A stretch of 64,000 nt of DNA from Artemia franciscana (taxonomy: Eukaryota > Arthropoda > Branchiopoda > Anostraca > Artemiidae). The notes below the pieces were generated by a model. That model saw only the letters and a list, made by a program, of their open reading frames with translations. It made no database searches and was not told where the DNA came from. The DNA lies in the NCBI RefSeq assembly GCF_032884065.1, contig NC_088875.1, positions 44,067,291 through 44,131,290 of the forward strand, in the 5' to 3' direction. Below are positions 38,011-50,443 of the stretch, in pieces (positions within the stretch are counted from its first letter, which is position 1; every line of letters begins with the position of its first letter). A program made the position numbers and the translations under genes.

Positions 38011-38547
38011 ATCTAAGACGGTGCCTGCATGTGTTATTGACTATTTGCAACTGTGAGTCTGACTGACTAAGACTCCAACTATTTGTGACTGCAACTCTGA
38101 CTCCTTGAAACATTCGATTGTGACTATATGTTGACTTGACTGTTACAGCTACTTGTGTTGACAACCCCTTGGACTAAGAAATTGGAAAACACTTGAACAG
38201 TATAATTAGAAAAAAAAACTTTTTTATGACTACCCAATTCCGCTTTCAATGTACGTTTATACCGAATTTTTACAGAAATCATCAAAATGAAAAAAAATCC
38301 TACTATAGGCCTTAGATTCTTCTGATCCTCCAGAGGAGATTTGAAAATGCACGAAGAGTTGCCAATCATCTTTCACAGATGAGGCCACCCAGATTCTTTT
38401 CCTTTTGTTGATCTAAAGACCTTGTATCCTAAACTAAAATCATATAGACAAATTAATAGTACTTTTTTCCTAAAAATATTATTTAGAATAAAAAGCTGCT
38501 AATACTGTGTGAACAACTTTTCAAGAAACAATTTCATTTTTTTGCAG
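38011..38547. other. 3' end of junctophilin intron 1
   Basis: It ends with the polypyrimidine acceptor 'atttcatttttttgcag' just before exon 2. No other feature was seen. Confidence 0.7.
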
Positions 38548-38759
38548 TGGAAGTACATATGAGGGCCAGTGGCAAAATGGAAAACGTCATGGAATTGGCG
38601 TTGAATTACGAGGTCGGTGGCTGTATCGAGGAGAATGGACTGCAGGGCTCAAGGGGAGGTATGGGGTAAGACAGTCAACAAGCTCTAATGCTAAATATGA
38701 AGGAACCTGGGCCAATGGCTTGCAAGACGGCTATGGTACTGAAACGTATGCTGATGCGG
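38548..38759 (+). CDS. jph: Junctophilin, second coding exon (MORN III-V)
   Basis: Begins after 'ttttttgcag' at 38547; its first base completes the Ser codon from exon 1. It encodes MORN III ([20 protein letters not shown]), MORN IV ([20 protein letters not shown]) and MORN V ([20 protein letters not shown]), ending ADAG. These match the vertebrate junctophilin order GKRHGxGxExxGRWLYxGEW and [15 protein letters not shown] very closely. The exon ends at 38759 before GTAAGT, phase 1. Length 212 bp keeps the frame with exon 3. These MORN motifs contribute to plasma-membrane binding in the family. Confidence 0.95.
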
Positions 38760-40366
38760 GTAAGTTTTTTTTTTCCATCTTAAGTTCCAAATATTTTTCT
38801 CAATTCCAGAAAAGCGGTATATGTGCACAGCAGAGAGTATATTTTTTATTATTCCTGTGTAAATTTTATAATAAAAAAACAAAGCAAATATGAATCTTAC
38901 ATTGCAGAGGTGTCTGTTTAATGTGCATGATGCTGACATTGCCTCTATTGACATTGACAACGACAAAATTTTAAGATTACAGAAAAATAAATATTCATTT
39001 TTATATAATGGTGTTACTGCCTTTATAGAAGTTTTTCCTAATTCTTAAGTGTCTTAGATACTTCGCAATTAGTTTTATGAAGAAATATAAATGTGGTTTC
39101 TGGCAAATCGAATATCAGTCAAACTTGATGGGAAGTATCCAGGTACTGTCCTCTTAGGAGTTCGTGCTTAAGACAACATGGGACGAGAGGAAATTTAAAA
39201 TCTCCCCGCCAAGATCTTCATCAGAAGGTAGGAACGTACTGAAAGGAGGCCCAAGAAAGGAGCATCCCCCCAAAAAAAATTATGTATACATACATACCAG
39301 ATGGGTTGAAGGTAGGATGTTAAAAAGATATGGAAGTTAGAAATCACAAGTTCCAGTTATGCATTATGTAGACGAAGGCCTTATTCAGTGAAGGCCTTAT
39401 CGGGAGCGGAAACAGTGGTCCCTATATGTGTGTTGTTTTGCTAGACATGAATGACTATTAGTCAAATCTACTATTTTACGTGCTATTGTTGCCCTTTGAA
39501 GGCAGGGCTTAAGTCAACCTCTCTGGGAGAGCAGGAACGGCAACCATAAGCTCTTGTTAGAATGACATCAACCAGGAAATGTAATCAAACCTCAATAATA
39601 GTCAATAGTCTTATTAGCATTCTCCAATAAAACCATAATTTTAATCAATTACGGTCATAGGCAAGTCCACCAGAAAGGGAATGTTGTATTCTGGCCAAAG
39701 TTGTTGAGAATTGAAAGTGAGTAGCGACTGAGTCTTTCTGGTATTTTTTTTTACATAACGTGACTTCAGCAGAGGGACAGTATTCCTGAAATATTAGCAT
39801 CAGGGAATGGAAATCTCACCCAAGGTTGGCTCTATATATTTGCTAGCCAATATATATTAGTCACCCAAGGAAAAATGATATATTTGCCCTAATACTGCGT
39901 TTCTGAGGTCCTTGCCCGACTCATCCTTTGTGGAGTAGGAGATCTTCTATTCTTATCATCATAATATATCGATATAGGGCTGCCAGACATAAACAAAAAT
40001 TAATGGGAAGTAAAAGCCGGTGTCGTAATTGTACTTTTTGGGGCCTGTAGCCAATTTTACCCTTCTGGTTTATTGGGAGGGAGTGGGATGAGTTTTTGTA
40101 ATCGGCGCATTCGCCAGAACGGGTTTCCACCGAAATTTTGTCGAAAGAAGGTGGTAATATTTATGTTCTAACTTTTTTAGAGTGCAAATACACTTGATGC
40201 TAAACATAAATGGAATTCGGGTTTATAAGTGTTGTCTTTTGAATTATTTATCGCGGTAGTACGAGTGCAAAAATATTTCTACAAACAGTGAAAATTTCAG
40301 CAGATAAAAGAACAATTTGTGAGCAATTATACGAGATTCTACAGGAAAACGCAGATTTGAGGGGCA
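38760..40366. other. First part of junctophilin intron 2, unassigned
   Basis: Begins with the donor GTAAGTTTTT. No exon or recognised repeat was found. Intron 2 runs to 49743, about 11 kb. Confidence 0.6.
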
Positions 40367-40711
40367 ATGCAGCACTACGTTATAGCCAGAGGGAAACTAG
40401 CTATTCTGTCATGTGATAAGAGAAATGTGTTAGTAATTAGTCTAATTGACGGCTATTCTGCATTCTCAGATAGAAACACTGACATTGTGTTTTATTTACA
40501 TGAGCCCTGGGATATCCTAGACACTAAGCATAGTTTACAAGCCCTATCCCGTCAGTTCAAGAAATTAGAGTGTAAATTGGAGGAATCACTAAATAAGCGG
40601 ATTGACACTCTTTTTGGCTTACCGGTGAAGTCTACCAAAAATAAAAATTTGTTACTTGACATTTTTTTAGCTTGGGATTTCATATTATCACAGACTAGGG
40701 AGGAACAATAA
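40367..40711 (+). CDS. Unrecognised 114-residue open reading frame
   Basis: The frame reads MQHYVIARGKLAILSCDKRN, then VLVISLIDGYSAF, and ends in a charged helical-looking stretch (SLQALSRQFKKLECKLEESL) and DFILSQTREEQ before the stop at 40709-40711. Composition is protein-like (mixed residues, amphipathic helix) more than simple AT noise. I cannot name the family. It could be a transposon-derived fragment or an exon of a nested gene. Confidence 0.25.
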   Translation: MQHYVIARGKLAILSCDKRNVLVISLIDGYSAFSDRNTDIVFYLHEPWDILDTKHSLQALSRQFKKLECKLEESLNKRIDTLFGLPVKSTKNKNLLLDIFLAWDFILSQTREEQ

Positions 40712-40839
40712 GTCTACGAATCAAGGTTAGAATATTGGAAAGCACGGCAATAAAACTGGTCTAATATGAACCTGAAACGAGGGAGATTTGTTAAATGTTT
40801 TCCAGAGAACTTCCAGTTAATAATAAGTTTCTTGGACAA

Positions 40840-41545
40840 TTTGGATATCCACTACGTCTTTTGATTTTGGTAAATATCCCGTTTAACGTTCCCTTGAAAA
40901 TCCAAATTAAGAACTTTAGCAATACTTGATGCTTTTACAGATATACAACACCTGGTAACTTGGATACACATATTATTTTGAGATTTAGTTCAAAAAATCC
41001 CTATAGGTTCCCTGAAGCTCTGAATTTAATTTCATTGGCTGTTCCTGAGATATAACGGATGCGCCATTTTAAAAACCTAGATGCGTATCCTGGAACGTTG
41101 CAGATAATATCTTTTGACGACGTGAGTGAACACGGTGTCTTTTGACTTAATTCAACATTCCCTCAAAGTTTCAGCTTAATAACTTAAACCGTTCATGATA
41201 TATTGTCAATGTCCCATTTTGACAAAATGGATGCACTTGAATTCTTTTAATTTAGTTCAATTTCCCCTTTTAAATTCCACGAAAATTTTGAATCTAATCC
41301 ACACAGCCGTTCCTGAGATTCTGCATTTACGCCCTTTTAAGAATATGGATCAACACCATATCTTTTGATTTTATTCAACATCCCAGTCAATTTTCCCCGA
41401 AAGTTTAAACTTAATAGACTTAGCTGTTCATGAAATATTGCTAATACGCCCTTTTGACAAACTGGTTGCTCATAGCGTCTTTCGATTAATTTTAACATAC
41501 TCTCAAAGTTTCGACTAATAACCCTTAAGAATGTACATAGAGTCT
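40840..41545 (+). repeat. Satellite array, five to six diverged ~120-bp units
   Basis: The words 'ttcctgagatat', 'cccttttgacaa', 'ggatgcac', 'tcttttgatttagttcaa' and 'gtttaaacttaata' recur about every 115-135 bp. This is the same family as 33640-34400 but without the TAG runs. Confidence 0.7.
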
Positions 41546-44500
41546 AAATAATTAGTTTGGTTGTGTTCCCTTTTCTAATAATGGGGTTGTAATAATGTCA
41601 ACTTTAAGGCTATACTATTTGTTTACTCGTTTAATTTTCTTACAAGCACATTTATAGTAAATACCAGACTGATTTCACATCATTTTGCTACCCGGAAATT
41701 AGCAACGTTAAATGATATTAATACGTCTAAAATTTAGACGTTAAATGATCTTCCCCGGGTGGTGATGTGGTAATTTAATAAGAGATTTATTTCCCATAAA
41801 TCAGTACTTAAAATGGGTACCTGGAGAAATCTAGGGAAAAACACGGAAATGATTCCCCCCCAGCCATATAGTGCACTCTCGGCCGAAATCAGAGAATCAA
41901 GAGATCGGTATCTGTGCTACGCGGATCATTTGGTCAGCTTGTAAAAAAAAGTATTTTATTTAAATTATTTTGACCAGAAATACCATTTAAAGATTATTTT
42001 CTCATTCTCCCTCTATTTTCTTTTTTAAGAATATGTTTTTTCTTGTCTTGTAACATTTATATCGCAATTTTTAAAATCTTTGATTCTACTATCCTTCTAA
42101 TACTTTATATTCTTGGAAATTACAAGGTGAATAGTAGAGCATAAGAAAACATACAACAAAATTAAAAAACGATTGCTTTCACTTTTAAAACCCTTAATTT
42201 CTTAAGGGTTAAAATTAATATTTTACTACTTTCTTTCCTCAAACCTAAACAGTCAGTATCATCTGGTGTGAACCTTAGAAATCCAGAAAAATGAATTCTT
42301 AGACAACAATAAATCTGTGATAATGATTTCGGACACGATCTTTCGGTAACTTTGGTATTTAAAAGATATGTAAGATTTGACCGAAAAAAATTCATGTCAG
42401 ACATGTAACATAAAGTGTTAAATGCTTGGAATCTAGACTTTAGGAAAAGAAATTTTTGGACGCCTATCCCCTTCGTCATAAGGTGTAAATGCAAATCCTC
42501 TCAACTTTTCAAACCAAATTTTGTCTAGAGCCACAAAAATATACACTTTACCTGTAGATTTCAAACATAGAAGTAGTGAATTGCGGCTACCCTAATCATC
42601 TCATAAGGGGGGATATACTCACCACTGGCAATAGTGACTTTTTGACTGCTTAAAGCCGTATATGAATTTTTTTTAAAGTCACACTTGCAAGGATTATGTC
42701 TTGAAAAGCTTCCTTTCTTCTGACTCGAATGGAGAAAGTTTCAAAATTTTGAATTTGTGAATTTTTAATAAAAACATTTTCGAAAAAAAGTACCTCTTAG
42801 AAAAAGTAAACTCTTTTTTTGAAGATTCCAAATATTTAAAATTCTGTGGAAATTGTCAATTGATGTTATAAATTTGCCCGGAACTTCCTCAATGAGGCAC
42901 TTAGGTTCCCTAAAAGTAATATAACTGAACTTCTTACCAAGGACCAGCGGGTGTATAAGAAAATATCCCCATATCACGTATATATTTTTAGGGATTTAGC
43001 AGTATTGTGGAAGGTGCCTGTATAAACAGGACTTTAAAGAAAAATCTTACATTATATTCAAAGAGGCTTACAAGATTAGGCCATACGAGTCAAAGAGTTT
43101 TTACTGCAGAAAGACACACAAAGAGGGAGCCCCTGATTTAAAGATTTGGTAATGTCAGTATCTTATGTTTCTTCTATCTAGTTTAACTTTTAAAATAGAT
43201 ATTTGAACAATTCCTACAGGTGTTCCAATTACAAATACTTAAGATTATTAAGCATTAATATTCGTAATGTATTTATTGCCTTTCAATTGTTGAAAAAAGG
43301 CATAAGAGAACATGAGCATAACCAGAACTGTGTCAGTGGCCAAAAAATATATGGAATATTGAAGCAGAAATGAAAAAACAATGATTAAAATATTTGCTTC
43401 ACAAACAAGTGGGGAGAGGGCTAATTCATTGGTGTAATTCCAAAAACCGAAATCTGGAGAGAGCAAGCTCATTTTCTAAATAGAGAGTAAAACTGAGCCA
43501 AGTTAAGCCTTTAACGATTTGCTGTATTGGAAAAATAACATACAAATACCAATCACAATTGTAAATATAATCACAAAAACTTTTATGCTTGAAACTGTTA
43601 GAGAGGAAAAGTATAAATCAGAGACAAAATTAGGTTTGGACAGTGAAGCTACCCTCACCCTCTCCCACTTTGCCAATAGCAACTGACACCTCTTGAGGGA
43701 CCCTGACATAAGGCGGCTGTGTTGAACCTTTTTCATAAATCTGGGAGGTCTTAAAAAAAAAGTCAAATTTCACCCCAACTGTCAAACCTTTATGTTTAAC
43801 ATCTAGTTTACTTAACACCTAGTCTTTAAGTAATATCGTCATGCCTTCGGGCTAAAGGCCTTTTTCACATTTACAGTGCTTTTAAGTTTTCAAGTCCCAA
43901 ACGCAGTCCAAAGAAAAGGCGCACTTATTAGTTTATTCATTTATTCTTATGAATGGATGATGGAGACTATATTTGGATAATATCCAAGAAGACGAAAGTG
44001 TAGAAAGACTCTTTATGACAAGCTAAAAAGCCTGAGAAAAATGTTTTTATTTTCTTCTACGAAGGTTCGATGGAAACAAGTGCACTGTTTTGGCGCTATT
44101 TCATCTTCTACTTGGAATACTGCCAATAAAGCATTCTCTTTGGAAATTTATATGCAAAATCCAGTTTTGCCTTCGAGTTTCCTTGACAAGTTTTGGCAAT
44201 TTAGTATCCCCTTTATATCTTTTTTTTGCTAAAGATAAGAATTTCTCAGGGCATTCAAAGAAACTTGGAATTGTTCTGCATGCTTATCTCAGACCTTCTG
44301 AAAAATAGATAAAGAAGGTAAAAAAAGTAAACAATTGAAAACATTAAATTAAACGGAAATAAAACTAATGATAGAAATAAAAAAAATCCTCTGAAAAACT
44401 TTACTAAAAATCCAGTGAAGAAAGAAAATTGTAGAGGAATATTTAGGCTAGATGTCAACATAATTTCTGACGAAATTGAGCCCCCCCACATGCAAAAAGA

Positions 44501-45309
44501 ACTTTTAAATGGTTTTAGAATGTACCTTGTCCCTCAATGGAAGCATTAAAGACTTGATTTTAATCTAAAGGAGTGAAAACCCCCCAAAGAAGGTATAGCC
44601 TAGTAATGACAAAGCATTCCACTGGATTTTGTACTGGATTGCACTGGATCTCTCTAGCTGTTTTGATTATTATTGGCTGCCTCCCAATTTCGATATAGTA
44701 CCTGTAGGCATAAATTTATGATTAATCATAGGTAATTGGTTTGAGACTGTTTGCACAGGACGTTGACTGCTGTTTATATGAGAGTATCGTCAGGTGCTAA
44801 AATCCATGTAGTGACCAAAATGGGTCCAGACATGTACAAAGCCTCCATTTAATTAGAAGCCCCGAAGACTTCTTACTGTCTCGTTCTAAGTCAGCTTAAA
44901 CGTATTGTTTATGCTTGAAAATAAGTTTTTAGTTCGTAACCTTCATTGGTGAAAACCCTTGCTGTTCTTGAGACCAATACGATATCAATGATTTTAATAA
45001 CAGGGGTGATGCGACATTAAACGTTACAACGCTGAAAGACAGCGATAGTATTGACATTTGTTCTGAAAAATTCAGACGTTTTTCACCTTGCTAGCAGTTT
45101 TAGAAACTCGTCTTCCAGGGTTATCTAATAAGAAATTAAGGAAGAATTAAAAAAAGAATTTATTTATTCAGGTGGGAAGAATAGGATATATAGACAGTAA
45201 GTAGAACTTATGATGATTAAGGAAGCTCCTCAGCCATGCCGAGATGAAGAAGTTATTGATGATAAAATTGCAGTTCCTCACTTTATCAACGGCAGCGCAA
45301 TAGCATTGT
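41546..45309. other. Unassigned intronic sequence, 3.8 kb
   Basis: No exon, RNA gene or transposon recognised. Its only repeat noticed is the partner of 6288-6425 at about 45013-45135. Open frames here (for example 42162-42494 minus) are short and featureless. Confidence 0.5.
45013..45135 (+). repeat. Dispersed repeat, partner of 6288-6425
   Basis: Shared words include 'aacgttacaacgctgaaagaca' and 'cttccagggtta', in the same order as in the partner. Confidence 0.5.
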
Positions 45310-46432
45310 CAAACAGTTCGCGGTAACAAACTTTAAGTATGGAGCGACCCGGCTCAATAGCAGCCGAAACTCTAAAAAACAGAATTTTGATATCAATAGA
45401 TAATCAAAAGAATCAGATATTTATGCTGATTTTGAAAATGTAAGTTTCATCAAGTTTAGTCCTACTTATCAAAAGTTACGAGCCTGGGAAAATTTGCCTT
45501 AATGTCGAAAAAGGGGGGAACAAACTATAAAAGTAATTAAATCTGAATTAAAATCACACAGTCAGATTCAGCGTATCAGAGAACCACACTGTATACGTTT
45601 CATGCTCCTATCTGTAAAAATGTGGAATTTCGTGTTTTTTGCCAGAAGAAAGATCACGGATGCGTTTTTATTTGTTTTTGTTCTTTTTTTCCAGGGGTGA
45701 TCCGATCGATCCAGCGGTCGTAGAATGTTGCAAGAGGGCTCTTTTGGACGAAAATTAAAAGTTTTAGTGCCCTTTTCAAGCGATAAAAAAAACTGGAGGG
45801 CAACTAGGCCCCCTCCAACGCTCATTGTTTCTCAAAGTCACCAGATAAAAATTTTGAGATGCCATTTTGTTCAGCATAGTTGAAAATATTCTAATAACTA
45901 TGTCTTCGAGACTTAATCCCTCAAAATCTCTGGGGGAGGGGCTGCAAGTTATGAACTTTGCCCATTCCTTGTATATAGTATTGGTCATTGGGAAGTATAC
46001 AGAAGTTTTTTTCCGGGAGGGGGGCTCTCGTGGGGCCGGGGGGACAGGGTTACGTGGCAAGATCGTTCCATGGAGGAAGTTTTCATGAAGGAACAGAATT
46101 TTCCATGAGGGGGGTGCCGGATTTCCTAGCATTATTTATAAGAAGATAAAAAATTAATTAAAAAAAACAAGTTTTTTCAGCTGAAAGTAAGGAGCAAAAT
46201 TAAAACTTAAAATGAACAGAAATTATTACGTATATGAAGGGGTTCGCCCCCTCGTCAATACCCTGCTCTTTACACTAAATATTTTGGTACTTTCAAAAGA
46301 GCTAATTATTCTAATTCAGCTAAAAGGTCTTTGTAATTCAGGGCTTTCATATACGTTAATAGCTTCTGTTCGTTTTAAGATTTAATGTTGCTCCTTACTT
46401 TCAGTTGAAAAAGCTTGTTTTTTTTATTTAAT
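45310..46432 (+). mobile_element. Hairpin-headed family copy, 1.1 kb
   Basis: Starts caaacagttcgcggtaac (hairpin partly decayed on its right stem) and follows the family order to the G-rich module (about 45770-46135). It then has a single foldback ending 'cttgttttttttatttaat' at 46432. The first foldback and the segment between foldbacks are absent, so this is a shorter structural form with both ends kept. Confidence 0.8.
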
Positions 46433-46479
46433 CTAAGTAAAGAGCAATATGGGCACAATCCATTATTATTATTTTCTTT

Positions 46480-47290
46480 ATTTAGACCAGAGTTATTACA
46501 GAAACTTCAAAAAGGGAACATTCGATTGGAAAATAAAGAGGGACTAGTGAAATGAAACGTGAAATGAAAAGGGGCAACTCGCCCCTCCCACGCCTATCGT
46601 TTCCCCAAATACGTCAGTCAAGTTTTTAAGATATCTTTTTTGTTCAGCGTAGTTGAAAGATCCAGAAATTATGTCTGAAGATCATAACCCCCTTACGACC
46701 CTCAGGGCAAGGGTTGTGAATTATGTCCTGGGGTATTTAAGCTTTTTATGGAAGAGACGGTTTTGTGAGCTTTAGAAGAAGATCATTTGATTGGAAATGT
46801 ATAGTTCTAGTTCCCTTTTAAGATTTAACAATGATTTAGGACAAAAAGACCTCCTCCCTAACACCCTCTTTCCCCCAAACGCATCCGATCAACATTGTGA
46901 GATAGCCATTTTGTTCACAATAATCTAAAGAATATATAATAATGGCTTCAGGGGGGGGGGGGCACAACTCTTCAGAGCCCAGGGACAAGGGATGTAAGCG
47001 ATGCCCCGCGCATAAAAGATTTTTTTGGAACGGATGGTCGCATAAACTTCGGATCAGATGGGGCTTATTCAATTGGAATTTGGTAGATATAGTGTCCTTT
47101 TTAATAGTCAAAGTGAATGGAGAGAAACCTGCCCCTCTTCCCCAAGCCTGCCATTCTCCAAAACACATCCAATCAAAATTTTATGAGAATTATTTTTTTC
47201 ACCATTATTGGAAGGTCCAGTAATTATGTCTTTGGGGATGCCAACATCCCAACAGTCTTTGGGTTAAGGCCTGTAAATTAGGTAATCCGT
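46480..47290 (+). repeat. Tandem G-rich modules, diverged
   Basis: Three units with 'cttttta', 'cccctcccacgcc', 'ccaaa(t/c)acgtc', 'ttttgttca' and 'gggcaaggg' patterns, like 11270-12093. It carries a G run at 46951-46961. No coding capacity. Confidence 0.55.
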
Positions 47291-47399
47291 TCGTTGCTTA
47301 CGTATAATATATGTCATTGAGAAAGGTAAGCATGTTTGAACTTTATCATAGGCAGCGCAAAAGCGTTGCCTGAGTAAAGAGCGATTACACACGTAAAAT

Positions 47400-48125
47400 A
47401 CACTCCCCCCGTAAAATTTCCCTCCAGAAACTTCCACCCTTGCTGAAAATACCCTGGTCAGTAAAATTCTTTATGGTCAGCCTGAAAAATTCTCCTTAGA
47501 ATACTATCAGTTGAAAGACTTCAATTTCTTGTCATTTTCTCGGTCATTCCCGAAATCCAAACGCGCTAGAAATAGCCCCCGGATATTTCCCACGGAACAT
47601 TTCCACATGCAAAATTGAGTTGGCAAAGAGAACGTAAGAGAATTAAAAATAATTTCGTATAGAAATTCTGTCATATTCCCTCCCCCTCCGAGTGTAAAAT
47701 TTTTCCTAGAAAATTCATCCACGGGAAATTTTTCTTCCTATGGAAAATTCTCCCTACGTCAACCCGCCCGAGGCGAAAATCCTCCCCTCCCCCCAAAAAA
47801 AGTCTTTATACTTCTCGATAAAAATTATTTTACGTAAACAATCGACAAGTTTTATAATTTAGAGGCCACTCCCCATGGACCCTGGACGGGGGGGATATTT
47901 TTCCCCTGAAGACGTAGTTATTGGATCTTTCAAGTGTGCTGAACTAAACGGCTACCTCAAAATATTGATTGGATATTTTTGGAAAAATAATTGGAAAAAC
48001 ATAAAGCTGATTGTTTTGATGCATCTATTGATATCAAAACTCCACTTTTTAGAGTTTTGGTTACTATTTCACCGAGTTGCTCCTTACTTACAATTCATTA
48101 CCCCGAACTCCTTAAAAATAGGATG
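47400..48125 (-). mobile_element. Internally deleted minus-strand copy of the family
   Basis: G-rich module words in reverse orientation (47400-47960) are joined near 47995 directly to the family's 5' end in reverse ('gatgcatctattgatatcaa' to 'gttgctccttacttacaattc', ending near 48115). The terminal hairpin is decayed. Confidence 0.6.
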
Positions 48126-49214
48126 CATGGTGTGCTAGCATAGATAAATTTGACATAGGGAAGGAAAATAACCATGGTAATAGACTGCTACATCCTTGTG
48201 GCACAGTAATCTAGCTATAACCAATGTGTGATTTGATCACAAAATGGCTGATGTATTAAGATTGTGCTCACATGATGGCAAGACGGCCAATCTTATTGAT
48301 CTTGTGACTTTAAATCGGAGACTAAAAGGATTGATATAAGACACTTGGGCTTACAGAAGTCCCGTTAGTAATGTTAAAAATAAAAGTCACCATCTAGTGG
48401 TCTCAAGCGTTAAATTGAAGCTGAAAATCCTGGAAAATAGCCTTCAGGTGGTTATGAGGTTGATATACTCCAAGTTGAGAATTTAAGAGGAACTCCCTGA
48501 GAGCAGTTGGATATAAAACTGGAGAGTTTCGCATTTTAAAAGGTGAGATGGGTGTTATAATTTTAAGAAAAAAGTTGCAAGTTAGCAAAAAATATACTCT
48601 CTTAAATTTAGTTTTTGCAGGCGGTTTGAATACTATAGATAAAAATGTTAGTAGAATTAAAAAATTTTCGGAGGTTTAGGGAGTACAGGACACAAAAACA
48701 TGTTAGAAAATTAATGTTAAGAAGGCCAAGTCTTCCACACTAAGGATATTTCAGGCTGAAGAAGTGATACCTGGTAACGAGAAAGCTGATCAAGTAGATC
48801 GCTTAAGTTAATTGGATGCAGTTGATATGTGAAAATTATAATAGCCAAGGCGAAAAGGGTTATTTGCAGTTGGAGAAAAAAAAAACTTGAAAAAGTAAAA
48901 TGATATGCCTGCGAGCTAAGACCGGAGTATTAGAAGCTGCGATAATGACATTAAAAAAGTTTGGATTTTCAAGTAAAAGGATTTATCCCCTATTTGAATT
49001 TGTTTTCACTGTCTAACAAAAAAAAATTCTTCCTTATTTGATTGTTATTTGTTCGTCGAGGAACGGCAGCGTGGTCTTCGAAAACACTTACTTTGTATGT
49101 ATGGGGATGACGTGACGAAGCTTTTATTTATATATCAAATATTATATTACATTTGAATAATTTATTTATTACAAAAATGTTGCTTGATCCGAGTTTATAA
49201 AGTTATACTAAAAA
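48126..49214. other. Unassigned intronic sequence
   Basis: Nothing recognised. Confidence 0.5.
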
Positions 49215-49281
49215 AAAGCTTAAAATGGTCAGGCCATATTCTGCAGATGAAAGATAACAGATTGTTAACGATCGTGCTTAG
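49215..49281 (+). pseudogene. Tiny RTE-like retrotransposon fragment
   Basis: The plus strand reads LKWSGHILQMKDNRLLTIVL, a diverged match to RLRWLGHVVRMKDDRLPKIV in the copy at 27655-28810. Only this block is recognisable, in the last part of intron 2. Confidence 0.45.
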
Positions 49282-49743
49282 CCTCTTTCAGTTTAAAGAC
49301 ACTTCATTTACAAATTGTTTTCAGTCTTAAAATAGAAGAATGAGATGTCGCAAATTAGTAAAAAGCTTTAAAATGGACAAGACTACAGTTTTGGGGGGAT
49401 GGGACAAAATGAAAGCACGAAACTAGATGCTGAACTGGCTTTTCATTGTATTTTGAATTTCCTATGATGAATGAAATCCATAAAGTCATAAAAACCATGA
49501 TGTCAGCAAATGTGAGATTTTTAAATTACAAAAATGGAAGAAACTCAGTAATAGTAAAAAGAATATAGAATAATTTTTAAAAATGCATGCCGTTTATTAA
49601 ATTGTCCCACTTTGGGACAAAGCATTGCCCTGACCCTAAATTACTGATTTTTACGTCGAAATGGGAACATTGTGATTGTAAGGACTTTGTCTTACCGATG
49701 CTTGTTTATTTTTCTCGTCTATAGTAATTTCCCCTCGTTCTAG
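49282..49743. other. 3' end of junctophilin intron 2
   Basis: It ends with the pyrimidine-rich acceptor 'tcccctcgttctag' before exon 3. Nothing else was recognised. Confidence 0.6.
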
Positions 49744-50018
49744 GTACTTTCCAAGGACAGTGGCTAAGAGGTCTCCGCCATGGGTATGGAGTTAGAGTTA
49801 GTGCTCCATTTGGGGTCGCGTCAAACCAGCGGGGAAAAAACTTCCGTGGATCACAAGTTTCACTTAGAAGTGAGACAATGGATCCTGCTGCAGAAAGAGA
49901 TCGCAGACTCGATGATGGACGAGGTGGTTTTGTGCTGAAAGCCAGGAGTGATGAGGTACCGGCCCGTCGTCGGTCGCTCGTCGAACACACTTCAAGTATA
50001 AAGAAATCTATTGTCCAG
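49744..50018 (+). CDS. jph: Junctophilin, third coding exon (MORN VI and joining region)
   Basis: Begins after the acceptor 'cgttctag'. Its first two bases complete a Gly codon, so the protein reads ADAG-G-TFQGQW. It encodes MORN VI (TFQGQWLRGLRHGYGVRVSA) and PFGVASNQRG, then the joining-region signature SLRSE (49862-49876) and RGGFVLKA (49920-49943). It ends VEHTSSIKKSIVQ in phase 0 at 50018 before GTAAAAATAA. The vertebrate counterpart has GMRHGYGVRQSVPYG, SLRSE and RGGFAL in the same order. The next exons (MORN VII-VIII, long helix, C-terminal membrane anchor) are not in the window as far as I can see. Confidence 0.95.
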
Positions 50019-50443
50019 GTAAAAATAATTTATTGCACCAACAGAGAAAGCATATATCGAGCTCGAAAGTATATTAGGTAGGAAAAAGGGATGCTGAAGG
50101 AGCTAAGGTTTTGGCCTATTTCATTTACGAAATTCGAGAAAGAAGTTTTGCAATGAAGGGTAAAAGGTGAATTTCAAAACTTGAAACTAGCAGAAATTAG
50201 CTCATAAGCAAAATTTACTATGAATGACAAAATAAAACAAAACACCAACGAAAATTACAGTAAACTAAAACTTAAAAATGACATAATATACCGCAAATAA
50301 GAGCGGCATTGCTGTGCCTGTGGCGGAATATTGAACTGATATCTGCTTTGCTAGTAGAAACAAAACCAAAAAATGAACGGTTACGGCATACATAAGCTGA
50401 CATGTTATGCCATCGTATATTAAAAGAGAATATTTAAATCATA

